Source: Christensenellaceae bacterium
GTDB taxonomy: Bacteria > Bacillota > Clostridia > Christensenellales > DTU072
Assembly: GCA_031259965.1 (NCBI GenBank)
Contig: JAIRKT010000072.1
Coordinates: forward strand, 1 to 45,194
Direction of reading: 5' to 3'
DNA length: 45,194 nt
Positions 26,728 through 35,421 of this stretch are shown here, piece after piece. Positions within the stretch are counted from its first letter, which is position 1; each line of letters starts with the position of its first letter. The position numbers and the translations under genes were made by a program. The notes beneath the pieces were generated by a model, which did not search any database, was not told the DNA's origin, and saw only the letters and a program-made list of their open reading frames with translations.

Positions 26728-29700
26728 ATGACACCAAAAAAAAACAACAAGAATTTAGATAATTCTGATTATAAAGATGCTAATAAGCAAAATTATAATC
26801 TTGGAAATTCTAATGATTATTACAAATCTGCAAACAAACATAGTAAGGGATCTCCTAATTCCCAGGTATCAAATCAGTACCATAATAAAGAGTATTACCA
26901 GGAATCCAGGAGACACCTGAATCACTATAATAAAAATCTAAATTCTAGCCATGATTGTGACCCGCCACACTCACAAAACAATGATCGTGGATATTACGAT
27001 AATCATTATAATGATCATATTAATGACAATTACAACAGACAAAATAATTATAATAACCCATCTAATGATCATTACATGGGAAACAATTTCAATAATAACA
27101 GGAATAACAGCAACCAGGATTATAACAATCATAACACAAACTACTACAATGTAGAAAACTATCAACACAGGCCAGGACCTCCATCAATTTCAAGACCAGA
27201 AGGTGTCTATCACGAAGATGGTTATGACAGTGGTGACTTTAAGCATGTCGATTATGACAACAAGAACAAACCAAAACGCTCAAACTTTAATAAATTAATG
27301 GTAACCACAATCATTTCCTTATTCTTTTTCTCAACAATCTTTGTTATATTTTACATGGTTAATTTAACTTTTAAACTTAAAACTATTATGAATTTTGATG
27401 ACAAATTAGGAAATCGTTTAATAGAATCAGTTGTTATTGATGGAGAATCACTTTTAGATGATTATTACGAAAATTATAATGCACCTTATGGAATGAAGTT
27501 TATAATCAACTATATAGATAACACACAAGAAAAACTCGATCTTACCAAAGATATGATTATCTCATACAACGAGGATGATGTAGGCCCAGTCAGAATAATA
27601 TTTATCTATAAATCTAAAATTGGTTCTTTTGTTATCAACGTCTTACGCAAAACATTGGTTTCAATATCAATCCCTGAAGACCAATTAAATGATGATTATT
27701 ATCTTGCGGATGAATTTCCTAATACTATATTACTTCAATTAAATTTCTCTGATAATACAGCTGTTAGAATTCCAATAACTCCTTCAATGATAGAAGATTT
27801 TGACCCATTAAAACCAGGCACTCAAACTGTTCGAGTTTCTTTTGATGGATTTTCAACTACATTTGATATACACCTTGTATCAAAGGCTATATCCATTGAA
27901 ATCAAACCTAACACTTTTAAAACCGAGTATAATGTGGGCGATGAATTTGCTGGAGGACTGCTGCTTGCAAATTATGCAGATGGGAGTCATGACGAAATTC
28001 CTATTACATTAGATCATGTTACTAATTTCGATACTTCAATCCCTGGCATTTTTGATTTAATTCTCTACCATAGGGGAATGAGTCTCAAAACCACAATTAC
28101 TGTTAATGGCTCGTATGGCATCTTTAATAATTACCTTTTAGTTGGTTTTGACTTTCAAGATTTATATTACAAAGTCTTTGAGTATATTGGAAATCCGACA
28201 GAAGTAGTTATTCCAAATTTAATTAATGGTTATTCTGTTGGATATATTGAAAAGGATATTTTTAGTAATATAATATTTGATATTGAGAAACTAACTATCC
28301 CTTTTATTGGGGAATCACCAGATAAACCTGAGAAATTTAATTATTTCTATAATGAAGACTCTATAACTGCCCTCTATGATCTATCTACATCAAGCAATGA
28401 ACAAGACTCTGAAAATGTGCTAGATAAAAATCAGGCTATCAAATTATGGAATCTAGCAAAAATTTCACTTGTTATACTTAATGGAATAAATGCTATAGCA
28501 CCACAAACATTTGAAAACGAACTATTAATAAAAGATATTTCCATCCCTGGAAGTGTTCTTCAGATTGGCGAAAAGGCTTTTTCTAATTCTTCTATTCAAT
28601 CATTTACTATGCCATCTAGTATAGCGAAAATAGACGACTTTGCGTTTGAAAATATGAGATATCTAAAATATATTCAACTAAACAATGTGTTATCATTCGG
28701 AGATTATGTATTTTCTGGTGCAACTATTAATCATATCTATTTAAATAATATGATAGTCCCCACAATATTCAAAAACACATTTGATGGACTTCAAAGTGTT
28801 ATTATCCGTGATAATATGTTTTCTAGTTTTTTAAAGAACCCCTTATTTGGCAGGATCTCTAAATTACTTGTTCGAAACACAAACATTAGTATTCTATCTG
28901 GTAAATTCTTAGTTAATTTCACAACTTCAGATGGGAACCTCTTATCATACATAGGTGATGCTAAAGAAATTATAATTCCACCTAATATCACTAATATTGC
29001 AGCATTTGCATTAGCGTATATTCCAAGTTTAGAAAATATTGTTTTTCATAATAAAATTGTGAAAATTGAGGAATATGCTTTTTATTTAGACTACAATTTA
29101 ACACATATATATTTGCCTGATAGTATTACATATATAGGTGATTATGCATTATATAACACCAGTGTTTCTATACTATATTTACCAAAAAGCCTCACTCAAA
29201 TAGGCAAAATCATCTTTAACGAGGGTATTATTATTCTAGGTGATATCTTTACAGGTGTTCAAGAATTTGTAATAAATCCAGATAAAATTTATGTTAGTAC
29301 ACTTTTCTATGATGATTATTTGTTACTATATCCAGAACTTGAAGACCTTTTCGAAATATATTACCCAGAATATCTAAGTGATGAGATACCAAACCCCTTT
29401 TTTGGTATGCTTGCTGCGAATGGAATTCTTGAATCTTATTTCTTGAATTTAAATACAATTCTTATTTCTTCATCAGAAATAACATCTATAGGTGATTATG
29501 CGTTTAAAGGGGCATACAATTTACAATCAGTCACTTTGTTTGATAACATACAAAGCATTGGTGTTGGTGCTTTTGAAAACTGCATTTACTTAGCTAACAT
29601 TTCAATATTTAATAATGACTCAATTGAGATCAGTACTAAAGCGTTTAAGAATTGTTCGCTTCTTAATATCGTTTATTTCCAAAATCTAACTATTTCTTCT

Positions 29701-29874
29701 ATTGGTAGTTTAGCATTCTTCGGTTGTTCTAAATTGTTAAGAATTCAACTTAATATAAATATTAAAGATTCAATTATTCTAGAAGATGATTGGAATTTAA
29801 TAGGATACGACTATTCAGGTGATCCGATATATGCAACAGTAGAGTGGGTTGAGCCTGAAGTGCTTGATTATTAA
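26728..29874 (+). CDS. Large membrane-anchored surface protein: Asn/Tyr-rich cytoplasmic tail, Ig-like repeats, BspA-type LRRs
   Basis: A 1048-aa protein with a strong AGTGAGGGGTGG SD. Residues 1-187 are a low-complexity, extremely Asn/Tyr/His/Asp-rich region without a signal peptide. One transmembrane helix follows (about 189-212), so the rest is outside. Then come about three Ig-like domains of the Big_3 kind (about 230-470), each with a 'DDYYLADEFP...L.FSDN...IPIT..MI..FD...PG...V...G' pattern. A conserved junction module follows (DFQDLYYKVFEYIGNPTEVVIPNLI, split over the family), then BspA/LRR_5 repeats with ISIPGSVLQIGEKAF-type units to near the end. Such proteins often bind host or matrix ligands. 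It is the first of five paralogs here and the only one with the long Asn/Tyr-rich cytoplasmic part. Confidence 0.85.
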   Translation: MTPKKNNKNLDNSDYKDANKQNYNLGNSNDYYKSANKHSKGSPNSQVSNQYHNKEYYQESRRHLNHYNKNLNSSHDCDPPHSQNNDRGYYDNHYNDHINDNYNRQNNYNNPSNDHYMGNNFNNNRNNSNQDYNNHNTNYYNVENYQHRPGPPSISRPEGVYHEDGYDSGDFKHVDYDNKNKPKRSNFNKLMVTTIISLFFFSTIFVIFYMVNLTFKLKTIMNFDDKLGNRLIESVVIDGESLLDDYYENYNAPYGMKFIINYIDNTQEKLDLTKDMIISYNEDDVGPVRIIFIYKSKIGSFVINVLRKTLVSISIPEDQLNDDYYLADEFPNTILLQLNFSDNTAVRIPITPSMIEDFDPLKPGTQTVRVSFDGFSTTFDIHLVSKAISIEIKPNTFKTEYNVGDEFAGGLLLANYADGSHDEIPITLDHVTNFDTSIPGIFDLILYHRGMSLKTTITVNGSYGIFNNYLLVGFDFQDLYYKVFEYIGNPTEVVIPNLINGYSVGYIEKDIFSNIIFDIEKLTIPFIGESPDKPEKFNYFYNEDSITALYDLSTSSNEQDSENVLDKNQAIKLWNLAKISLVILNGINAIAPQTFENELLIKDISIPGSVLQIGEKAFSNSSIQSFTMPSSIAKIDDFAFENMRYLKYIQLNNVLSFGDYVFSGATINHIYLNNMIVPTIFKNTFDGLQSVIIRDNMFSSFLKNPLFGRISKLLVRNTNISILSGKFLVNFTTSDGNLLSYIGDAKEIIIPPNITNIAAFALAYIPSLENIVFHNKIVKIEEYAFYLDYNLTHIYLPDSITYIGDYALYNTSVSILYLPKSLTQIGKIIFNEGIIILGDIFTGVQEFVINPDKIYVSTLFYDDYLLLYPELEDLFEIYYPEYLSDEIPNPFFGMLAANGILESYFLNLNTILISSSEITSIGDYAFKGAYNLQSVTLFDNIQSIGVGAFENCIYLANISIFNNDSIEISTKAFKNCSLLNIVYFQNLTISSIGSLAFFGCSKLLRIQLNINIKDSIILEDDWNLIGYDYSGDPIYATVEWVEPEVLDY

Positions 29875-29973
29875 GTTCAACCTATAATATATCAGCGGAT
29901 TGTATTTTGTCTTCAGTATACAATTACAAATTGCGATATCCATTTTTTACATATGCTTTTAAGAAAATTATAG

Positions 29974-30002
29974 TTGACAAATCCCAGCTAGTATGATATA
30001 TT
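29974..30002 (+). promoter_or_regulatory. Promoter of the 30145 lipoprotein
   Basis: TTGACA (29974-29979), 17-bp spacer, TATATT (29997-30002). A leader of about 135 nt follows before the TTG start; no clear fold was seen in it. Confidence 0.75.
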
Positions 30003-30144
30003 ATTAATAGTTAATTATTACAATAGTGTAGACTAATTATGCAAGGTTAACTTCAAAACAAAATTTTGCACATGCCCTGTAATAATTGTTGCTTAACTAT
30101 ATCCTAATACTTCTAAAACTGTTTTCTCATCAGGGGGTGGATTT

Positions 30145-31497
30145 TTGGATAACCATAATATTCAAGATAACACAAAATATTCAAACCTTTTTTCATTTGT
30201 CACAAAGAAACAAATGCTCTTTATGGTTCTGCTTATAATTTTCACAATCGCACTATTCGTATTTATGGGTTGTGTTGAAAACACAGGGACTAACACTAAA
30301 GGCAAAAATAATGATCCAAACTCTATTAAAGCAATACGCATTGATGAATCAAATTTACAAGAAATTTATACTTTAGATGAAAAGATACAAAATGATCTAT
30401 CTCTCATAGTTGAATACAATGACAATAGTTTTAAAACTGTGACTGTTACTCCTGATATGATCAGCGGCTTTGATTCCTCAACCAATGGAACAATCCATAT
30501 CCAGATTTCATACAATGGTAAATTTACCTTTTTCACTGTGCAAATTGGCACACTAATTTCAAATATGTATTTTCAATATCAAACAGTTACTGCTGATTTA
30601 GATAATTTATCGGATATATATAATATATGTTATGTTGATTACTATAATGGTGGGTTTGACTTCTTTCCTGTAACTGCTGATATGTTAGAAATCCCTAGTG
30701 AAGTTGGCCAACACAATATAACTTATACTTACAAAGGTTATTCTGCTTCATTCGATCTTAATATAGGTGGTTATTTTTCTTACGGTGATTTTGAATATTA
30801 CTATGATCCAGATTCCAACTACCACCTAATAATTAACTATATAGGTAATTCAACAAACATTATAATTCCAAGTGCTATTAATGGAGTACCTGTGAAACAT
30901 TTTCAAGTAAATGATTTGTTTAAAAATCATATTTCAAATATTGAGCATTTGACTATTCCTTTAATGGGATTAGCCTTTACTGATTTGTATAACTATTCTA
31001 ATTCCGATCTTACAGGGCATAAACCTCATTTAATAGTAACAGTTACAGATTCATTGGATGATTACTGGATAGACTTTGTTAATGATTCTTTTATAAAAGA
31101 ACTAATCATAACAGCAGAAATTACTCCTGTTGACTGGATTTCCAATCAAAATTCACAAATTTCCTCAATTATTATTGAAAATAATTTTACAAATGCTTCG
31201 GCATTTTCTTATTTAATAAACGAAAATACTAAATATCTAAAGCTGCCTTCTAATTTTGATCTAAACTATTTTGATTCTTTAACTTCATATATGCAAAATT
31301 TGTTTATCGATATCTCAGAAATGTCAGTAATTGCAAACAAGGAAATATTTGAATCTGCAAAAGGTGTTATAATCCCAGACAATTTGTATAATGCTTATAT
31401 AATAGCTTGGGAAAATGATTCACAATACACTGAATTACTAATAAAAGCCTCAGAATTTTCTATGTCAGATGATTCTCCTGTTAATGATTACACATAA
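30145..31497 (+). CDS. Short Ig-like surface lipoprotein
   Basis: A 450-aa paralog of the neighbouring surface proteins. The start is TTG at 30145, preceded by GGGGGTGG. A roughly 20-residue cytoplasmic lead, a hydrophobic segment and the lipobox VFMGC (Cys43) mark it as a lipoprotein. Two Ig-like Big_3-type domains follow (TPDMISGFDSSTNG is typical), then the conserved junction module (FEYYYDPDSNYHLIINYIGNS and on) and a short C-terminal part. In that part the LRR_5 units are nearly unrecognisable, unlike the other four paralogs. It reads as a shortened or diverging family member. Confidence 0.8.
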   Translation: MDNHNIQDNTKYSNLFSFVTKKQMLFMVLLIIFTIALFVFMGCVENTGTNTKGKNNDPNSIKAIRIDESNLQEIYTLDEKIQNDLSLIVEYNDNSFKTVTVTPDMISGFDSSTNGTIHIQISYNGKFTFFTVQIGTLISNMYFQYQTVTADLDNLSDIYNICYVDYYNGGFDFFPVTADMLEIPSEVGQHNITYTYKGYSASFDLNIGGYFSYGDFEYYYDPDSNYHLIINYIGNSTNIIIPSAINGVPVKHFQVNDLFKNHISNIEHLTIPLMGLAFTDLYNYSNSDLTGHKPHLIVTVTDSLDDYWIDFVNDSFIKELIITAEITPVDWISNQNSQISSIIIENNFTNASAFSYLINENTKYLKLPSNFDLNYFDSLTSYMQNLFIDISEMSVIANKEIFESAKGVIIPDNLYNAYIIAWENDSQYTELLIKASEFSMSDDSPVNDYT

Positions 31498-32082
31498 GTT
31501 TACAGACAATACACAGTTATTTATTATTTTGGATTTTACATAGTGAATCTATATGAGCATATTCAGTAGCTATCTTACAACTTCCAAACGATTTTAGAAT
31601 AACACGCTGCTACTATAGCATCTTGAATTTATAAACTTCCTTTTTTTAATATGTAATATTACCTCCTTTTTGCAGAAATATTACTCTATATTGTATGATT
31701 TATCTTTTAAATCTTATTAATCTTCTATATCTGTAGTTGCTGCGAACCAAGTAATCTTCTTCTCTTATTATATCTAACATATAGAGGACTATTTTAGCTC
31801 TCCTATAACCATTAATACCTGTTTACATCCACTTTATCATAAATTATGATCTTGCTTGCAAATTAAATTTAGCTCTTAAAACCAATTATATTTCATAGCA
31901 AATTTTTACATAGTATAAGTTGCAAACAGAGTTTTAGATATACTCTACCAAAAATAGCAATTTAAAAGATTTTTAACTCACACACGAAAAAATATATACT
32001 CACTGCAAAAATTAAATATAAATGATTAACAATTTTCGAAAGATGCCTTAAAATTTATGGGATTATGGGAAAATATATAATT
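31498..32082. other. Intergenic region between convergent surface-protein genes
   Basis: About 585 bp, AT-rich, no gene and no convincing terminator. A weak inverted repeat lies near 31778-31806 (TATAG-AGGA...TCTCCTATA, imperfect). Confidence 0.5.
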
Positions 32083-34971
32083 TCAATCTTCTACATATCC
32101 CCATACAACCTCACAATAACTATCCTCATCTATCCTGTTCCAATCGCTGTTTAGAGCAATATTATTGCTGTTTTCTGCTATCATATGTATTTTATCAATA
32201 TTATATGATTCGAAGAAAATATCCGCACCTAGTGTTTTTATGGATTTTGGTAATATTACTAAACTCAACAATTCACAGCTCATAAACGCATTGTTATTAA
32301 TAGTTATAAGGGCACTACTTTCTGATAAGACAAGTTCTTCGATTTGTGTGTATGCAAACGCATGTTTTCCTATACTTTCAATTGAATCTGACCAAACAAA
32401 TTCATATAATGATAAACAACTATAAAAGGCTTTATCCTTTATCGTTGTTAGTTTACTAACACCAGTGAACACAACACTTTTTAGGTATACGTTAAACGCG
32501 AACGCACTCTCTTCAATAATTTCTACTGTGGATGGTATTGTAACTGATATTATCTTCTTGTTTTTTGAAAGTGGCAGTTGCGCATTATATGAAAAGGCAT
32601 ATTTGTCAATTTTAACTACACCATTTGGCACAATAATTGTATCGCTAGTTCCCAAATAATATTTCAGTACACTATTAAATATTAAATAGTCATACTGCAG
32701 ATTTGAGAGTGCATATATAATGTCGCTGAACTCCGTCCACTGGGTTTTATATGCGGAAATAGCATTATCTGGCACTAACACAATTTTCAGAGAATCCATT
32801 ATTATGTTTTTTAAAGGAATCTCGGACTCCATTATTAAAATTCCATTATCTATAATATTTGCACCCAACTTTGTTACACTATTTGGAATTTTTATGCGAC
32901 TTAATGCATATGTAAAAAATGCGTAATCACCAATTTCAATAAGAGATTGAGGAATACTAATAGATTCTAGTGTGCTTTTGTAAAATGCATAATTACCAAT
33001 TTTTTCTAAAGACTCAGACAGTTTTACGGTTTTTAATTTTGTATTTAGTTTAAATGCATTATCGCTTATTTGTGTTATACCATCTGGTAAAACAAGATCT
33101 TTTTCACTGCCTTTATAGGTTAATAATATTAGTTGATCATCATTATCGAAAATTATATATCCATCTTGTGTTATATTTATATATTGTGCATCATAAAACA
33201 ACCCTGCGAGAACCTTCCAATTACTCGATGAGTTGTATAAGTCAAAACTAGATGATGGGATTATTAGACCACTTACACCTTGAAATGAATTTGAGACTAT
33301 TGACATTATTGGAATCTCTGGTAGTGTTAAATATACAGGTGTGTTATAAAAAGCCTTTTCCGCTATTACTTGCAATGCATCCGGTAAAACCAAATGGTTT
33401 AAAACGCTCATTTCTTCAAATGCTTGGCCTGAAATTGTTGTTAGTGTACTAGGTAATATTATATTTTCTATATAAGCATTGCAAAAAGCTCTATCTCCTA
33501 TCTTTATGATTCCTTCAGGTAATATTAGAGTATTGATTATAAACACATCCTCGAAAGCACTTTCTGGTATTTCCGAAATATAACCTGGTATTATAGTGAC
33601 ATTCATAAATGAGAGAGCTGAAAATTCTACAAGAAAACTTTTATCTTGCTTTATTTGCTCTATATATTCACTATCAAACAAATATTCAAATTTATTTACA
33701 TTATCAGTTGAATCAGATCCAATAAATGGAATTACTAAATTTTTTATAGTTAAAAAGTTTCTACCTAAAATCCCTGGGGCTATATGCCCAATCCTTTCCC
33801 CATTTATTTGATCTGGAAAAATTATTGAACTTGCACTGCCTCCTATATATTCTAATATATTATATACGTTTTTCGCGAAATCAAATTCGATTTTAAAGGA
33901 GTTAAATTTGAATACCCCACTTACCTTATAATCAATTTTGATGCTCAAGTTTCTATACTTAATATTAAAATGTAAATTGCCCGATATACTGCTGTCAAAA
34001 TCTATAACCATCATTTTCTTTAAAGGTATTAATGTTTCGCTTTCATCATGATGAATTATCTTTAATTTTACACTTTCTAAGTTAAAAATATCACCCACTT
34101 TATAATCCACATCAATTTCGTTTTTCTCTATTACAATTTCCTTAATTTCTTTATAAATGTTAATTTGATGTTCAATTTCTAATCCATCATAACTTATTTT
34201 TAAGTTTTTTATCCCTGTTGATGTGGTGTCAAATCCAGTTACCATTTCAGCATCTAAATTTATGTCATCTGTTGTCCCATCCTCTCTAACAATATTTAGT
34301 TTAACATTTTGTGGAAAATAATCACCCAGATAATATTCATCATATATAGTATTAGTATCTATGCTTATTGAAGTTGCGTGTGCCATTATTGTTAAATTAA
34401 ATTTATCAATAACACCTTGATATGTGACTGTTAACTCGAAAATTCCACTAGTAGATGAATCAAAGCTGCCTACCATACTTTCAGTTATGCTAACTGGAAT
34501 TACTGTGCTGTCTGCGTATTTAACTAATATTTTTAGATCATCTGGAAAGGTATCACCTATATAACAAACTTTGCTTTTGCTTGTTTCACTAACTTCTATG
34601 GATTTAACCCAATTTAAAACCTCTATACTATAGCTGGCCTCTTTGCCTTTATATGTTATTGTTAAATCAATATCACCTGGCTTTGTTGTATCAAATCCAC
34701 TCACCATGTCAATCGTAAGAGCTATATCTTCAGAGCTCTTATCTGCATAAATTACCACAATTTTTGCATCCTCTGGGAAACTCTCACCTACTTTAAAAGT
34801 AGACGTCATTGTGTCTGGATCAACTTCAATAGATATTATTTCTACTGATTCCACATCTTCATCACCTCCAGTAAAAATTATGATAAGTGTGATAGCTGCA
34901 GCTATAATCATAACAAGAATTGTTATCATTATATATTGAAATAATGTTTTAGATTTTTTAGTTTTTTCCAT
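32083..34971 (-). CDS. Large membrane-anchored surface protein with four Ig-like domains and BspA-type LRRs
   Basis: From ATG 34971 the protein is 962 aa. This start has AAAGGTG close upstream and lies about 30 bp after a good promoter; the ATG at 35040 would precede that promoter. A basic start and a transmembrane helix (about 12-32) come with no lipobox Cys, so it is a signal anchor. Four Ig-like units follow (about 45-350), each opening with a variant of VGESFPEDAKIVV..ADKS and containing a 'MVSGFDTT.PG' element. Then come the junction module (DFAKNVYNILEYIGGS) and many LRR_5 units such as GIIKIGDRAF, TLTTISGQAF and SVTKLGANI to the end. No sortase signal is seen. Likely extracellular, in adhesion or ligand binding by family analogy. 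Confidence 0.88.
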   Translation of the reverse strand: MEKTKKSKTLFQYIMITILVMIIAAAITLIIIFTGGDEDVESVEIISIEVDPDTMTSTFKVGESFPEDAKIVVIYADKSSEDIALTIDMVSGFDTTKPGDIDLTITYKGKEASYSIEVLNWVKSIEVSETSKSKVCYIGDTFPDDLKILVKYADSTVIPVSITESMVGSFDSSTSGIFELTVTYQGVIDKFNLTIMAHATSISIDTNTIYDEYYLGDYFPQNVKLNIVREDGTTDDINLDAEMVTGFDTTSTGIKNLKISYDGLEIEHQINIYKEIKEIVIEKNEIDVDYKVGDIFNLESVKLKIIHHDESETLIPLKKMMVIDFDSSISGNLHFNIKYRNLSIKIDYKVSGVFKFNSFKIEFDFAKNVYNILEYIGGSASSIIFPDQINGERIGHIAPGILGRNFLTIKNLVIPFIGSDSTDNVNKFEYLFDSEYIEQIKQDKSFLVEFSALSFMNVTIIPGYISEIPESAFEDVFIINTLILPEGIIKIGDRAFCNAYIENIILPSTLTTISGQAFEEMSVLNHLVLPDALQVIAEKAFYNTPVYLTLPEIPIMSIVSNSFQGVSGLIIPSSSFDLYNSSSNWKVLAGLFYDAQYINITQDGYIIFDNDDQLILLTYKGSEKDLVLPDGITQISDNAFKLNTKLKTVKLSESLEKIGNYAFYKSTLESISIPQSLIEIGDYAFFTYALSRIKIPNSVTKLGANIIDNGILIMESEIPLKNIIMDSLKIVLVPDNAISAYKTQWTEFSDIIYALSNLQYDYLIFNSVLKYYLGTSDTIIVPNGVVKIDKYAFSYNAQLPLSKNKKIISVTIPSTVEIIEESAFAFNVYLKSVVFTGVSKLTTIKDKAFYSCLSLYEFVWSDSIESIGKHAFAYTQIEELVLSESSALITINNNAFMSCELLSLVILPKSIKTLGADIFFESYNIDKIHMIAENSNNIALNSDWNRIDEDSYCEVVWGYVED

Positions 34972-35001
34972 TTTCACCTTTGAATTAATGTTTTTTGCTG
35001 C

Positions 35002-35030
35002 TATGTAAAATATTACAGTCAGAGTAGCAA
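35002..35030 (-). promoter_or_regulatory. Promoter of the 32083-34971 gene
   Basis: On minus: TTGCTA (35030-35025), 17-bp spacer, TACATA (35007-35002). It supports translation from 34971. Confidence 0.5.
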
Positions 35031-35421
35031 ACGCATGCATGTTTGATGACTATTAAGTTAGTATAAAATTATCATTTTAATTAACTAATTAGAAACTAGG
35101 TTATGGTAATGTTAGTTTTTATTGCTAGTAAATCTCATAGTGTATCGAATGTTAGTTAATAGCATTTAATATAACTTTTCACTCTATTAAAAACCTTGAA
35201 GGTTTGGACATTCATATTCTAATTATTATATTTAATTATGATATTTAGCTTGAGTATAACAATTAATTAAACAAGAAGCTGTTTGTTTTAGATCTCACAC
35301 TACTAACAGGCGAGGCGCTATGAAATCATAGCGCCATAACCTGCTGAATAAAATAACATGAAACTTTTTAAATGCAGGACCAGTTAATCTTCACGAGTAT
35401 AGGATTATATGTTGCAATATT
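35031..35421. other. Intergenic region with a strong palindrome
   Basis: About 390 bp without a gene, between the stop of the 35422 gene and the promoter of the next. The only strong feature is the inverted repeat at 35314-35335. Confidence 0.5.
35314..35335. repeat. GC-rich inverted repeat, cruciform-type
   Basis: GGCGCTATGA and TCATAGCGCC flank AA (10+2+10), with an outer CAGG/CCTG pair at 35307-35344. It lies about 85 bp after the stop of the 35422-37974 gene. No T-run follows on either strand, so it is at best an atypical terminator. Confidence 0.6.

Noticed and set aside
26951-27168. Long Ile/Thr-rich frames on both strands inside the Asn/Tyr-rich region
   Set aside because: They are shadows of the repetitive AAT/TAT codons of the surface protein.
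11347-31608. A shared 16-mer TTTAGAATAACACGCT near 11347 and near 31593
   Set aside because: Flanks are unrelated, and one such match is expected fairly often by chance in 45 kb of AT-rich sequence.
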